A program made the position numbers and the translations under genes. This document shows positions 45,482 through 60,435 of a stretch of DNA of 64,000 nt, in pieces; position 1 is the stretch's first letter, and the number at the start of each line of letters is the position of its first letter. Origin of the DNA: Salegentibacter echinorum (lineage in GTDB: Bacteria; Bacteroidota; Bacteroidia; Flavobacteriales; Flavobacteriaceae); NCBI RefSeq assembly GCF_900129445.1, contig NZ_FQVT01000006.1, forward strand, positions 62,001 to 126,000, given 5' to 3'. The notes below the pieces were generated by a model, which searched no databases, was not told where the DNA came from, and saw nothing but the letters and a program-made list of their open reading frames with translations.

Positions 45482-46963
45482 ATGAGTTCAGACCGCAGAT
45501 CATTTTTAAGAAATATGGCCCTGGGAGGAGGGGCAATTGCAACGGGATCATTATTATCATCCTGTAGTAGTCAAGAAAAGTTAGCGCAAATTAAAGCAGC
45601 AGCCAGTAGAAAGCCTGAGATGCGTTTTAATATGAGTGGCTATGCAGCTCCACCACTGGATACCGTAAGAATAGGTATTGTTGGTATTGGAGATAGGGGT
45701 TCTGGTGCCGTAGAGCGAATGACCTATATTGAAGGAGTGGAAATCACCGCGCTTTGTGATAAAAGACAGGCTGCAGTAGATGGAGGACAAAAAATTTTGC
45801 AGGAAGCCGGACTTCCAAAAGCAGCAGAATTTGCTAATAGTGAAACGGCTTATAAAGAAATGTGCCAGAGTGATCTGGTAGATTTAGTATATGTAGTGAC
45901 CTCCTGGGATTGGCATATCCCAATCGCTATTGAAGCCATGGAAAACGATAAGCACACAGCAGTAGAAGTTTCTACAGCCAGGACGATGGACGAATGTTGG
46001 CAAATTGTGGAAACATCAGAACGCACTAAAAAACACTGCGTAATCCTGGAAAATTGCTGCTATGATTATTTTGAACTGCTAACCCTTAATATGGTGCGCC
46101 AGGGTGTTTTTGGTGATCTTATTCACGGGGAAGGCGCTTATATCCACGATCTGGATTACTGGCATTTTAACAAGCCACAGGACGATAAAATGGTAGATGG
46201 TGCTTATACAGACTACTGGCGCCTTGAAGAAAACAAAAGACACGCCAATGTTTATCCTACTCACGGTCTTGGCCCAATTTGCCAGGCTATGAATATAAAC
46301 CGCGGTGATAAAATGGACTATTTAACTTCCATTATGTCTGACGATTTTACTTTAGGAAAAAGAATTAAAGAAGAAGCTCAAGAAAACCCAGATCTCAAGC
46401 AGTTTGTAGGAGCAGATATGAGAGGTAATATGGATATCCAGCTTATTAAAACCAATAAAGGCCGAACTATTATGATTCAACATGATATTAGTTCTCCAAG
46501 GCCATATTCCAGAATTCATATGTTGAGCGGGACAGAATGTTTTGCGCAAAAATGGCCTTTAAAACATATTGCTTTTGGCCACGAGGTAGCCGATGCAGCA
46601 AAAATGAAAGAATTGGAGGAGAAATATACCCCAGAAATTTTAAAACGAGTAGGAGAGATGGCTAAGAAAGTTGGTGGTCACGGTGGAATGGACTTTATAA
46701 TGGATTGGCGTCTTATTGACTGTTTAAGGAATGGATTGCCTATGGATATGGACGTTTATGACGCTGCTTCCTGGAGTTGTATCACGTCGTTAAGCGAATG
46801 GTCCATTGCCAATAAATCGAATTCTATTGAAGTGCCAGACTTTACCCGTGGTGCCTGGAAAACTAACAAACCCGTGGATTTAAGTATGTCTGGTAAAGCC
46901 GGTTCTACAGGGGTAAGAAACCTGGAACGCACTGGAGCCGGGAAACAGCTTAATGTGGAGTAA
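45482..46963 (+). CDS. GH109 alpha-N-acetylgalactosaminidase (Gfo/Idh/MocA type)
   Basis: This 493-residue NAD-dependent glycosidase removes alpha-GalNAc, as on Tn or blood-group A structures. The start carries a twin-arginine motif (DRRSFLRNM) and a lipobox-like LSSC, as in exported GH109 proteins that fold with bound NAD before export. The Rossmann part has RIGIVGIGDRGSG and ALCDKR. Other GH109 marks are VVTSWDWHIPIAIEAME, DYWRLEENKRHANVYPTHGLGP (the conserved catalytic-region His) and the C-terminal SWSCITSLSEWS. It opens a plus-strand run with a sulfatase and a GH2. Other oxidoreductases of the family lack the YPTHGLGP pattern and Tat signal together. Confidence 0.92.
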   Translation: MSSDRRSFLRNMALGGGAIATGSLLSSCSSQEKLAQIKAAASRKPEMRFNMSGYAAPPLDTVRIGIVGIGDRGSGAVERMTYIEGVEITALCDKRQAAVDGGQKILQEAGLPKAAEFANSETAYKEMCQSDLVDLVYVVTSWDWHIPIAIEAMENDKHTAVEVSTARTMDECWQIVETSERTKKHCVILENCCYDYFELLTLNMVRQGVFGDLIHGEGAYIHDLDYWHFNKPQDDKMVDGAYTDYWRLEENKRHANVYPTHGLGPICQAMNINRGDKMDYLTSIMSDDFTLGKRIKEEAQENPDLKQFVGADMRGNMDIQLIKTNKGRTIMIQHDISSPRPYSRIHMLSGTECFAQKWPLKHIAFGHEVADAAKMKELEEKYTPEILKRVGEMAKKVGGHGGMDFIMDWRLIDCLRNGLPMDMDVYDAASWSCITSLSEWSIANKSNSIEVPDFTRGAWKTNKPVDLSMSGKAGSTGVRNLERTGAGKQLNVE

Positions 46964-46986
46964 AATATATTTTTAAAAATTAATTT

Positions 46987-47033
46987 ACCTTGTTGGTTAA
47001 CTCAAAGAAATAGAACGAGCTAACTAACAAGGT
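46987..47033 (+). terminator. Hairpin after GH109
   Basis: ACCTTGTTGGTTA pairs with TAACTAACAAGGT (13 bp, one G-T pair) and is followed by a moderately T-rich stretch. Confidence 0.6.
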
Positions 47034-47140
47034 ATATTTCTTTAACTTTTCACGAGGCGATATCTCTCGCTGGGTTGCTAATTTTTTGCGTTTAACATCA
47101 TTTTGATTTCGTTTAAGATTTTTAAATATATCTCAATACA

Positions 47141-52431
<5,291 letters not shown>

Positions 52432-52460
52432 GAGGAAAGGTTTAGTTAAATTAAATTTGC

Positions 52461-52508
52461 AACCCATCGTGATACTGGATTAGAACCAGAAAACACGATG
52501 GGTTTTTT
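52461..52508 (+). terminator. Terminator after GH2 gene
   Basis: AACCCATCGTG pairs perfectly with CACGATGGGTT across a 22-base loop and runs into six T. Confidence 0.85.
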
Positions 52509-52667
52509 ATTGCTAAAAATTGATCTTAGATCAATGGTGGCCTAAACGCTATTATTGATTTACTGTCAAATCTCGATATCGTAGAATTCTTATAGTTTTT
52601 TGAATTAAAGGTTTTAAATACCGGGGAGATAGCCAAAGGTTTAATTAACCGGGCAATTAACTTGAGT

Positions 52668-52698
52668 GACCTCACAGATTTTGAAAATCTGTGAGGTC
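52668..52698. repeat. Palindromic hairpin repeat, copy 2
   Basis: The arms GACCTCACAGATTTT and AAAATCTGTGAGGTC are separated by one G. They differ from copy 1 at 39080 by a compensated base-pair change (GG/CC to GA/TC), so the stem itself is conserved. Confidence 0.65.
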
Positions 52699-52873
52699 TT
52701 ACTTTTGATGCTTATCTCGATTTTTATTTTTAAAGATAAAAGAGGCATCAAATTGATTGTTGAATTCCTATTGATATTCAGTGACGTAAGCACTTAAACA
52801 GGCTATTAGTAAGCTCAATATTTAATACTATCGAATGTCAGCTATATTAACCAAATAGATTAAAATCCCTGTT

Positions 52874-54688
52874 TTAAAACGAATTTAAAAACTCATTGGC
52901 CTCTTTAAGATTTTTGGATACCAGATCTTTATTAAAGTTTTCAAGCTCAAAATTCGTCAGAATTTTATTTAATTCGTTTAAGGCTTCGTTATTTCCTGCT
53001 TTTTCAAACTCATCTTTAAGAATTTGTATTTTCTCAAAAGCCTGAACTCCTGCCTGCAGGTTTTCAAAACGCAGGGAACTTCTTCCGCCGGGATATACAA
53101 AATAAGTGTCACCGGCAGCCCAGGTAGTAAACCTGCTATCTAATAGAGGTTCGAGTACCCAACTATTATACGCCCAGCGCAAATAACCATCTAATCCCGT
53201 TGCGGCAGCGTGCCAGGCATACCATTCACTTTCGGCCGGGGAGCTAAATGTAAAACTGTTGGGAGCAACGTGGCTGCAGCTGGTATAGAAAGTAGAAATT
53301 TTTCCGGACTTCTTACGCTCTTTAAGCACCGCTTTTGAAAATTCGCTTTCCAGGGTTAAGCAATAGTCATCTACATCGGGATATAATTCGGGGTGTTTGG
53401 CACCTGCAAAAGAAATTTTAAAATCTTTATCGGCTTTATGGATCACTTTTATAGTTTCCTGCATAGTTTCCATTGGACGCTCATCCATTGCGATATACGT
53501 TTTTTCAAACCAGCCTTTCTCTTTTAAATGGTCGGCAAAAGATGACAGCATGGCTACCCAAACTTCTTCATAAAGCTTTTCGCCGGGTTGGGTTTCCAAG
53601 TGTTGAGTTTTGTTTGAGGCTTCGTCAAAATAAGCAAAACTGAGTTTCCAGGGAATCATGGTATAGGCATTAATTTGTTTGGTGATGCCCTGGTCCATCA
53701 TAAACTCCACCCATTTATCAAAAACTTCAAAATTAAAATGCCATTGGCCGTCTAAGGTCTTCGTCCAGCGTACCATGGAATTAAAAGGATCATGAGTTTG
53801 GCCATCCCAGGGGCGATCAATAATACTGGCGGTTATAGATTTACCACCGGCATTGGCATAATGGCCCATTTCTTTTTCTAAAGCCTTAAAATGAGCTTCA
53901 CTCCATAGTTCGGTTTGATGGTAACGCGCTACCGCATAAGGGTTTTGCCAAAGGTCCAGATGAAAATCCCAATCTTTGGCTTCCGGTAAGATTCGGTCGA
54001 TTACTTTTATGGAGATTGGCAGTTTTTTCAGGGTTTTATTATCCGACAGAATTTTAACCGTGCCGGTATATGAACCTGCTTTGGTGTTTTTGGGAATTTC
54101 TATAGAAATCCATCCCGGTCGGGTGTTGTGTTTTGCTATTTTTAAAGTAGGAGTAATAGGGTCAATAATATCGGCTACCAGGCTTGAATCAAAGTCGGCA
54201 GGCTTTCTGTGTCCGCAGGCACCCTTTTTATCTTTATTGAGCTCATCGGTTAACACGTAACGCACAAATGCGCTCTCCATGTGATTTTTTGAAATTTTAC
54301 TATTTCCACTTTTCTCCTTCAAATCTGAAAGTTCTACGGAAATATTAAGATCTTTCCTGCCTGCAGAAACCACCCATTGCGCAGAAACTTTCTCGCCTTT
54401 CCAGGCTTGTAGGTTTATTTTTTCTGAAAGTGTAGCTTTTGAGGTTGGTACCTCTTTTTTATAACGGCTATGTGTATCGCCCCAACCAATGGTATTTTTG
54501 GTATGTTTCTTCCATTGTTGAATTGGAATAGGAGTGGGGTTTTCCAACTCCTTAAAGGATTGTACCGGAAATTTTTGCTGTCCGGTTTTTTGACCAGAGT
54601 GAGTCATTCCTTCTTTGGTTTGGGAGAAGGAAAAACTAAAAGTTAAGCAAAAGAAAATAAGCGATAGCCGGAGGTAAGTAGTTTTCAT
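52874..54688 (-). CDS. GH123-type beta-N-acetylgalactosaminidase (DUF4091)
   Basis: This 604-residue secreted protein has a signal peptide ending near FSFSQ (residue 23). A beta-sandwich N-domain (about 90-235, LQAWKGEKVSAQWVV and GSYTGTVKI) leads to a TIM barrel (HLDLWQNPYAVARYH onwards). The motif YIAMDERPMETM gives the Asp-Glu pair D402-E403 expected for substrate-assisted retaining catalysis in GH123. Further marks are YTSCSHVAPNSF and GLDGYLRWAYNSW. Characterised GH123 enzymes remove beta-GalNAc, including from glycosphingolipid-type oligosaccharides. It is the last glycan gene on this side, on its own minus-strand unit. A different DUF4091 specificity cannot be excluded. Confidence 0.85.
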   Translation of the reverse strand: MKTTYLRLSLIFFCLTFSFSFSQTKEGMTHSGQKTGQQKFPVQSFKELENPTPIPIQQWKKHTKNTIGWGDTHSRYKKEVPTSKATLSEKINLQAWKGEKVSAQWVVSAGRKDLNISVELSDLKEKSGNSKISKNHMESAFVRYVLTDELNKDKKGACGHRKPADFDSSLVADIIDPITPTLKIAKHNTRPGWISIEIPKNTKAGSYTGTVKILSDNKTLKKLPISIKVIDRILPEAKDWDFHLDLWQNPYAVARYHQTELWSEAHFKALEKEMGHYANAGGKSITASIIDRPWDGQTHDPFNSMVRWTKTLDGQWHFNFEVFDKWVEFMMDQGITKQINAYTMIPWKLSFAYFDEASNKTQHLETQPGEKLYEEVWVAMLSSFADHLKEKGWFEKTYIAMDERPMETMQETIKVIHKADKDFKISFAGAKHPELYPDVDDYCLTLESEFSKAVLKERKKSGKISTFYTSCSHVAPNSFTFSSPAESEWYAWHAAATGLDGYLRWAYNSWVLEPLLDSRFTTWAAGDTYFVYPGGRSSLRFENLQAGVQAFEKIQILKDEFEKAGNNEALNELNKILTNFELENFNKDLVSKNLKEANEFLNSF

Positions 54689-54952
54689 AAATCAAATAAA
54701 ATTATTGCATAAAAATAACGCCTAATATAACCAGATTTCGCGGGATTACCCCTATAAAAAAATAGCTTAAATGAACTTATCTTAAATATAACTTTTTGGG
54801 ACAAATACTAAAGTGAATTTATGGTATAAAACTACTTTTAAAAATAAAATGTTTGTAGCCTATCTTATGTTCTAAAACATAGAATGATTAAACATTTTTT
54901 CTCACTTCCGTTTCCTAAAAAATTTAATGTCGAACCTTTTAAATTTTGAGTT

Positions 54953-55102
54953 ATGGATATTTTCAACATTTTCTTCGAAAATTATAAACATGCAACTGCT
55001 GGATTTCATTTTATGGCAAAAGCTTTTATTCTACTAATTCTTGCATTTATACTACTCGCTGTAGGATTTGCTATTGTAGGTACCATACAAATGTACTTTT
55101 AG
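54953..55102 (+). CDS. Putative 49-residue single-helix membrane protein
   Basis: A short open frame begins MDIFNIFFENYKHATAGFH. A strongly hydrophobic helix follows (about residues 21-46, AFILLILAFILLAVGFAIVG) and the frame ends QMYF. It lies alone in a 1.45-kb gap between the GH123 gene and an unknown secreted protein. No ribosome site or promoter is clear, and no family is recognised. The well-formed amphipathic start plus one long helix makes it a credible small membrane protein, but it could also be chance. Confidence 0.4.
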   Translation: MDIFNIFFENYKHATAGFHFMAKAFILLILAFILLAVGFAIVGTIQMYF

Positions 55103-56138
55103 CTATCCTATTCTCTTGAATGGTAAAAAGATATTTCTGGCATGCAATTGAAACGATTTATGCAGGAAAAGAGAAAGAAATAAACTTTGACCAACAGGGA
55201 AGTCTGTGTTTTTCTAACTAATCTTTCTAGATTACTCTTTCTAGTGAAGATTTCAAAAAGCAAAAAGATTAATTATGAAATCGCTTAGGTTTGGCTATAA
55301 AAGATAGTTCGCTAATTAGAAATTTATTTCTTGAATATCAATATTATTCTAAAGTTTGATGGCGAAAAAAAATTTCATAACTCGGCATAAACATATTTAA
55401 TTAAATTCTATATCCAATTTTTATTTATAAGATTAGTTTCGTTATTTTGAAAAGGTGTTCAAAAGACTAGAGATATCGACTCTGGCCTTTTTTGAGCTAA
55501 GAAATGAAAGACATTCCGTGATATTTCTACGATTACCAATTAAACTGGTTTCTAGACGAATATCTAAGTACTTTTTAACCACTTTTCTGCTATTTACAAT
55601 TTAGGAAGTTTTTGCAGCTAAAACTTATAATTTCCTTGATTTAGCTTGATATAAGCTTCAAAGCCATAATTTTTACTCGATAATGGAGATTTATCGGGGT
55701 AATTATCCGGAACTCCAAAGTTTGTCTCGAAATCAAATTAATTTTCTTCTATAATACCTCGTGGGCTTGCCCTAGGGGCAGTTTATTCTTAATTAACACC
55801 CCATACACTTTCTTGAAAACGACTTATAAAGTAAATTGTATCTCACCCAAAATCATGAACCTTTGAAATTATTCTTCAGTTTTAACCGACACCTCTATAA
55901 CCTGACCCCAAATGAAAAAAACAGACCTTTAAAACCCGGTTTATTTTGAGATAGGACTTTATGATTTTTATATGGAAGTATAATTCTTATTTAATTATAT
56001 CAGAATATAGTGTATTCAATATCAACACTTAGCGTTTCAAATCATTCTCATAGTTTCAGCATAGCTTTTTTCTAATTTTAGATTAATAAAAATTACAAGC
56101 TTGTATTTAAACTATTTATTAATTCTAAAATTTATATT
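55103..56138. other. Long decayed intergenic region, no gene seen
   Basis: About 1 kb of A/T-rich sequence without an intact frame. At 55475-55500 a weak hairpin ends in CCTTTTTT. At about 55758-55795 the sequence resembles that at about 36215-36250 (shared GGGCTT...AGTTTATTCT), suggesting remnants of a degraded repeat. Confidence 0.4.
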
Positions 56139-56693
56139 ATGAAAACATTAGCTATTACAGTATTAATCTTATGTTCAGGGCTAACCTGTTTTTCACAGGA
56201 GATTAAAAAACTAGAGCCGGTAGAAGTCACCCTATCACCTATTAGTTTGGTAGAAACTAAAGAACCACACAGATATGCCTACACCGTAGATAGGAACTAT
56301 AACGTAGAATTTGCGAAGAATCCAATTAAATTTATGCAGAAATATTTTAATATCCAAGACTTCATTTCTTCTGTAAATCATAAGAAATACGATTCTTTCG
56401 ACGTTATTTTCAATGCCGAAAATGGCTTTCTTAATGCTTCTTATTCTAAAAATGGCAAGCTTACAGGAACAAGCCAACGGTTTAAGAATGTAGCTTTACC
56501 TTATGCTGTGCGACTTGAGCTTTACAAGAAAACCAAAGGTTGGAATATGATTAAGAATGTATATGTAGCCTATGGAAAAGGAAATATTTTAAATAAGGAA
56601 CGCTATCGAATTAAGGTGGAAAAAGATGGAAAAACAAAAAGTTTAAAAATCGATCCTAGAGAACTTAATACAGGTAGCCTGGCTAAAATCTAA
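56139..56693 (+). CDS. Secreted protein of unknown function
   Basis: This 184-residue product has a Sec signal peptide (MKTLAITVLILCSGLTCFSQ). A mixed alpha/beta body follows, containing LEPVEVTLSPISLVE, VDRNYNVEFAKNPIKFMQKYF and YDSFDVIFNAENGFLNASYSKNGKLTG. This last region, with the later ALPYAVRLELYKKTKGWNMI, has a PepSY-like or periplasmic-sensor feel, but no family is claimed. It ends rich in Lys. A hairpin terminator follows and a LytTR/LytS pair lies 0.5 kb downstream. A functional link to that system is possible but not shown. Confidence 0.7.
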   Translation: MKTLAITVLILCSGLTCFSQEIKKLEPVEVTLSPISLVETKEPHRYAYTVDRNYNVEFAKNPIKFMQKYFNIQDFISSVNHKKYDSFDVIFNAENGFLNASYSKNGKLTGTSQRFKNVALPYAVRLELYKKTKGWNMIKNVYVAYGKGNILNKERYRIKVEKDGKTKSLKIDPRELNTGSLAKI

Positions 56694-57178
56694 AATTAAA
56701 ATGTAAAGAATTTTAAACAGAGAATGGTAAATGATAAAATTTACACCAAGTCACCGATTTTATTGAAGTAAAAATCATCAAAACTCTTAAGTAATGATGA
56801 TTTTTTTTGCAATTAAGACAGATAAGTCACTAAAGATCATAATGATGCTTCTCTAAATATCGTTTAAAGCAAATTTTAGATCATTTACATCAAAAAAGAT
56901 GGACTACAAATCAGAAATTAATGTATTGCAAATTACTATTGTAAATTATAAAGCTTAATTTTTTCAATAAAAACCATCAAGATAGATCGAAAAGTTTTAA
57001 TTTAACAGGAGCTATTTTGTTGATAATTATCAAAGTAAGGACTTAACCTGCAATAAGCATTTTTTAAAAAATTATCATTACAAAAATTCCTATTTGATAA
57101 ACCAATCAATACTGCCTTAAAAATGATTGGCTCATTAAGAAGTGGTATATATTTTTAATTAACCTTAGGGTATTACGA
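56694..57178. other. Intergenic: terminator, then leader of the response regulator
   Basis: After the terminator about 370 bp of A/T-rich sequence remain. No ORF, no clear LytTR-type repeat and no palindrome of the nan type was seen. Confidence 0.4.
56771..56808 (+). terminator. Terminator after the unknown secreted protein gene
   Basis: AAAATCATCA pairs perfectly with TGATGATTTT and is followed by a T8 run. Confidence 0.82.
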
Positions 57179-57943
57179 ATGAGGGCAATTGTTATAGACG
57201 ATGAAGCTTTAGCTAGAAAAAGAATCTTAAACCTTCTTACTACTGTTCATGAAGTGGAGGTGTTGGACGAGTGCGCCAACGGTAAAACAGCTATTAAACA
57301 AATTAATAGTTTGGAACCCGAATTAGTTTTTTTAGATATAAGTATGAAAGATATGAATGGTTTTGAGGTATTACAACAAATTAAAACCAATTCTAAACCT
57401 ATTGTAGTTTTTGTAACCGCTTATGATAATTATGCTATAAAAGCGTTTGACGTAGATGCTATTGATTTTCTCTTAAAACCATTTAGAGACGAACGTTTTT
57501 ATAAAACCATTAAAAAAGTATTAGCCCTTTCTCATACAGAAGCTCAGCACCATTTTGAAAAAAGACTAAAAAATCTTTTTCAGGTTTATAACGCTGACTA
57601 TCAAAAATCAAGACAAATTTTAAAATTACCAATTAGACAGGGTAACAAAACCATTTTACTGGAAGTTGAGGGAATTCTTTACATCTGCGCATCTGGGTAT
57701 TATGCAGAAATTTTTACAGCTGAAAAAAAATACGTACTTCGGGAGTCGTTAACAAATCTCGAATATTTACTAAAGGATTATTCCTTTGTTAGAGTTCATC
57801 GTTCTGCCATTATAAACCTAAATTTTATTAAAGAGATTGTACATTCAGAATATGCAGAAGTAGATGTGAGGATGATAGATGATAAACTTTTACGCATTAG
57901 TAAACCAAACAAGAAAGATTTATTCGATAAACTGGGTATTTAA
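57179..57943 (+). CDS. LytTR-family response regulator
   Basis: This 254-residue regulator has a receiver domain (residues 1-115) with acidic IDDEA, phospho-acceptor D53 in LVFLDISMKDMNG, Thr/Ala in FVTAYDNYA and Lys in DFLLKPF. A LytTR DNA-binding domain (about 150-254) includes ILYICASGYYAEIF, RESLTNLEYLL and FVRVHRSAIINLNFI. It pairs with the histidine kinase encoded 11 bp downstream. In Bacteroidota such pairs often control cell envelope or secreted functions. The target genes are unknown; the secreted protein upstream is one candidate. Confidence 0.93.
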   Translation: MRAIVIDDEALARKRILNLLTTVHEVEVLDECANGKTAIKQINSLEPELVFLDISMKDMNGFEVLQQIKTNSKPIVVFVTAYDNYAIKAFDVDAIDFLLKPFRDERFYKTIKKVLALSHTEAQHHFEKRLKNLFQVYNADYQKSRQILKLPIRQGNKTILLEVEGILYICASGYYAEIFTAEKKYVLRESLTNLEYLLKDYSFVRVHRSAIINLNFIKEIVHSEYAEVDVRMIDDKLLRISKPNKKDLFDKLGI

Positions 57944-57954
57944 AAATCACGCTA

Positions 57955-59067
57955 ATGAAATTTTTAGCTTTTAAAAAAAAGTACATAGATGTAAAACTTA
58001 TCCTATTATTAGCAGGTTTTTATACGCTTTTTAATTTGGTTTATTTTCTGAAGCTGGCTTATATAAGAGCCTATGCGAGCAAGGAAGTACTCACACCGTG
58101 GAGTGATATTATTTTCCACAACTTAATTTACGATTGGTTCATAGTAGTGATTTACATGAGCCTTATTGCAGTAAGTACAAAACGATTGCTCAATAAACGT
58201 TATTCCTGGTATAAGATTTTTTTACTTCATACTTTATTCTCTATCCTTATTGGTTTTGTAATACGTTTTGTATTTGATGTACAGGGAATCCTTTTTGGCC
58301 GAATGAAGTTTTCAGAATATAGTTTTAAAGCCAGTATCGACAGGATGATGTATGTAATAGAATTAAATTTTCTTATTTATTTTGCGATGATTTTTATTAT
58401 CTATACCTACTATTATTTAAAACAGGTAAAGGAAGCAGAAATACAAAGAAGTCAGTTGGAAAGCCAGCTTTCAAATACACGAATGAAAATGCTTTCTTCG
58501 CAATTACAACCACATTTTTTATTCAATACACTTAATTCTATCTCTGCGCTCGTAGATATTGACACAAAAAAAGCCCAGAATACCATTGCAGATCTTAGTG
58601 ACTTATTACGTGAAATTCTTTACAGCGGTGAAAACTATAAAGTAAGTTTAAGTAAAGAAATAAGGATGTTAGACTACTATCTTAATATTTTAAATCTTAG
58701 ATTTTCAGACCATCTAAAACTAAAAAAACACATAGATAGCAAGTTATTAGATCGTTTGGTGCCAGCTCTAATTTTGCAACCCCTTATAGAAAACTCTGTG
58801 AAACACGGCTATTCTTATAGGCATACTACCTTAGTCATTAATATCTCCATTTTAAAAAAAAACAAATTTCTTATTTTAAAAGTGGCAAATGATGGCAAAC
58901 ATCTACCCCAGGAAAAATTAAACATTTTTGAAAAAGGGGTAGGACTAAAAAATATCCGAGATCGACTTTTTACTCTGTATGGCGAAAAAGCGAAAATCAT
59001 TATTAGAAATAGGAAAGAAAAAGGTGTTGAAACCATTATAAAAATACCAATTTCTCAAACTCATTAA
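57955..59067 (+). CDS. LytS/YehU-type membrane sensor histidine kinase
   Basis: This 370-residue kinase has four predicted membrane helices (about 12-36, 56-74, 88-107 and 132-152) and short loops, then a coiled segment (VKEAEIQRSQLESQL). The His_kinase domain has phospho-accepting H187 in QLQPHFLFNTLNSI. The ATPase part has LQPLIENSVKHGY (N box), LILKVANDGK and GVGLKNIRDRLFTLYG (G box). There is no large periplasmic sensor domain, so it probably senses within the membrane. It is co-transcribed with the LytTR regulator (11-bp gap). The substrate regulator is surely that neighbour. Confidence 0.93.
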   Translation: MKFLAFKKKYIDVKLILLLAGFYTLFNLVYFLKLAYIRAYASKEVLTPWSDIIFHNLIYDWFIVVIYMSLIAVSTKRLLNKRYSWYKIFLLHTLFSILIGFVIRFVFDVQGILFGRMKFSEYSFKASIDRMMYVIELNFLIYFAMIFIIYTYYYLKQVKEAEIQRSQLESQLSNTRMKMLSSQLQPHFLFNTLNSISALVDIDTKKAQNTIADLSDLLREILYSGENYKVSLSKEIRMLDYYLNILNLRFSDHLKLKKHIDSKLLDRLVPALILQPLIENSVKHGYSYRHTTLVINISILKKNKFLILKVANDGKHLPQEKLNIFEKGVGLKNIRDRLFTLYGEKAKIIIRNRKEKGVETIIKIPISQTH

Positions 59068-59419
59068 TTTCTATTTTACTAATAAATTTAAATAAACTTC
59101 AAGTTTAGAAAATTACTTTAAAATACTCTTTTTTTCGTAAAAATTCCTATTACAACAATTTGATTTTGTAAATCGCATAGAAATTAAAGTTACCTTTCTG
59201 CTTTATGACACTACAATAGGTTTGTATAGCGCCTCTGTACTAAGATTTAGTCGAAGTATAGCTTATGGAGAATAAGAGCAAGGAAATTAGGAGAAGTATG
59301 AACGAGCTTGAATGCGTGACTATATGGTTAAATTGGTATTAAAATCTTTTGCGATTTTTTTGATCCAGAGTGGCTATGTATCTTTAAAAGATAATTGTAA
59401 TATAAAAATCTACAATACT
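59068..59419. other. Intergenic, no gene supported
   Basis: A/T-rich 352 bp between the kinase and the next secreted protein gene. An upstream in-frame ATG at 59312 exists but would bury the downstream signal peptide, so it is treated as non-coding. Confidence 0.4.
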
Positions 59420-60187
59420 ATGAATTTCATTTCTAGAACCTCAATATTAAGCTTGTGTAGTATATTTTTATTTTTCTGCGGAAGCCTTATCGCCCAGGAC
59501 ACCAATGTTATGATAAGAGCCCTGGCTAAAGATGCCAAGTTTATAGGAAGTTCTATTGGCGGTGCAAAAATTATTGTTCGTAATGCCGAAACCGGAGAAA
59601 TCCTGGATGAAGGTGTAACCAGCGGAAGTACCGGCAATACCAATCTCATCGTGAAGAAAGCCCGTGAAAGGTATGAGAAAATGAGCGATGAGAATGCCGC
59701 AGGTTATAATGCGACCCTGGATATCAAAAAACCAACCTTTGTGACCGTTGAAGCTATCGCTCCGATAAATAAGAAGCAAGCCAGGGTAGTTTCATCTACC
59801 CAGTTATGGATCATTCCAGGCAAAGATATAACCGGTGATGGTTTGGTTTTAGAAGTCCCAGGGTTTGTGATAGATATTCTTTCCCCCCAAACGCACGAAG
59901 CCATTGCAGCTTCAAACAAGATCAATATTAAGGCTAACGTAGTGATGATGTGCGGTTGCCCGGTAACCGAAGACGGTATTTGGGATGCCAATCAATATGA
60001 AATAAAAGCGCTAATTACTGCCGAAAACGGTACCACTCAAGAAATACCATTAAAACCAACCGATAAATCCAGTACTTTTAAACTGGAAGCCACACTAGAT
60101 AAAGGACTTTATGAAATTGCTGTTTATGCTTACGATCCCGTAACCGGAAACACAGGACTGGATAAAACCAATATTATTGTAAAATAA
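59420..60187 (+). CDS. Secreted protein of unknown function
   Basis: This 255-residue product starts at the ATG at 59420, which gives a signal peptide ending near GSLIAQ (residue 26). The body seems to be beta-sandwich modules. One resembles a carboxypeptidase-regulatory-like fold (GGAKIIVRNAETGEILDEGVTS and KPTFVTVEAIAP). A second has MMCGCPVTEDGIWDANQYEI with two Cys near each other, and the end YEIAVYAYDPVTGNTG is Ig-like. G+C is a little above that of its neighbours. No family is recognised. It could be a surface or periplasmic structural protein and has no clear tie to the glycan locus. Confidence 0.72.
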   Translation: MNFISRTSILSLCSIFLFFCGSLIAQDTNVMIRALAKDAKFIGSSIGGAKIIVRNAETGEILDEGVTSGSTGNTNLIVKKARERYEKMSDENAAGYNATLDIKKPTFVTVEAIAPINKKQARVVSSTQLWIIPGKDITGDGLVLEVPGFVIDILSPQTHEAIAASNKINIKANVVMMCGCPVTEDGIWDANQYEIKALITAENGTTQEIPLKPTDKSSTFKLEATLDKGLYEIAVYAYDPVTGNTGLDKTNIIVK

Positions 60188-60195
60188 GCTTGAAC

Positions 60196-60350
60196 CAGTA
60201 GGCAGTCCCAGTAGGCAGTGAGCAAAATAAAGAAAAATCCAGGTTCAAAGTATCAGATTATCAATAAACCGCAAGAGATTGCCACGTCCTTCTTCCTTGC
60301 GATAATTTATAAAAAGTAGGCAGTTGCAGTATTCAGTAAACAAAATAATA
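60196..60350. repeat. Short CAGTAGGCAGT repeats in intergenic DNA
   Basis: CAGTAGGCAGT occurs at 60196-60206 and 60209-60219, and again as AGTAGGCAGT at 60315-60324. After both clusters a similar GAGCAAAATAA / AAACAAAATAA tail follows. It is a decayed intergenic repeat between convergent genes. Confidence 0.5.
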
Positions 60351-60435
60351 AATACCAAACAGTTTACTGTATTAATTATTCAACATCGACTAATCGAACC
60401 GACTGAACGGATAACACAAAATTGATAACTGATTT

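Larger units (their letters stand above)
52432..52873. other. Intergenic between convergent genes: terminator and palindrome repeat
   Basis: Contains the GH2 terminator and copy 2 of the AGACCTCACAG palindrome; the rest is A/T-rich with no supported gene. Confidence 0.45.
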
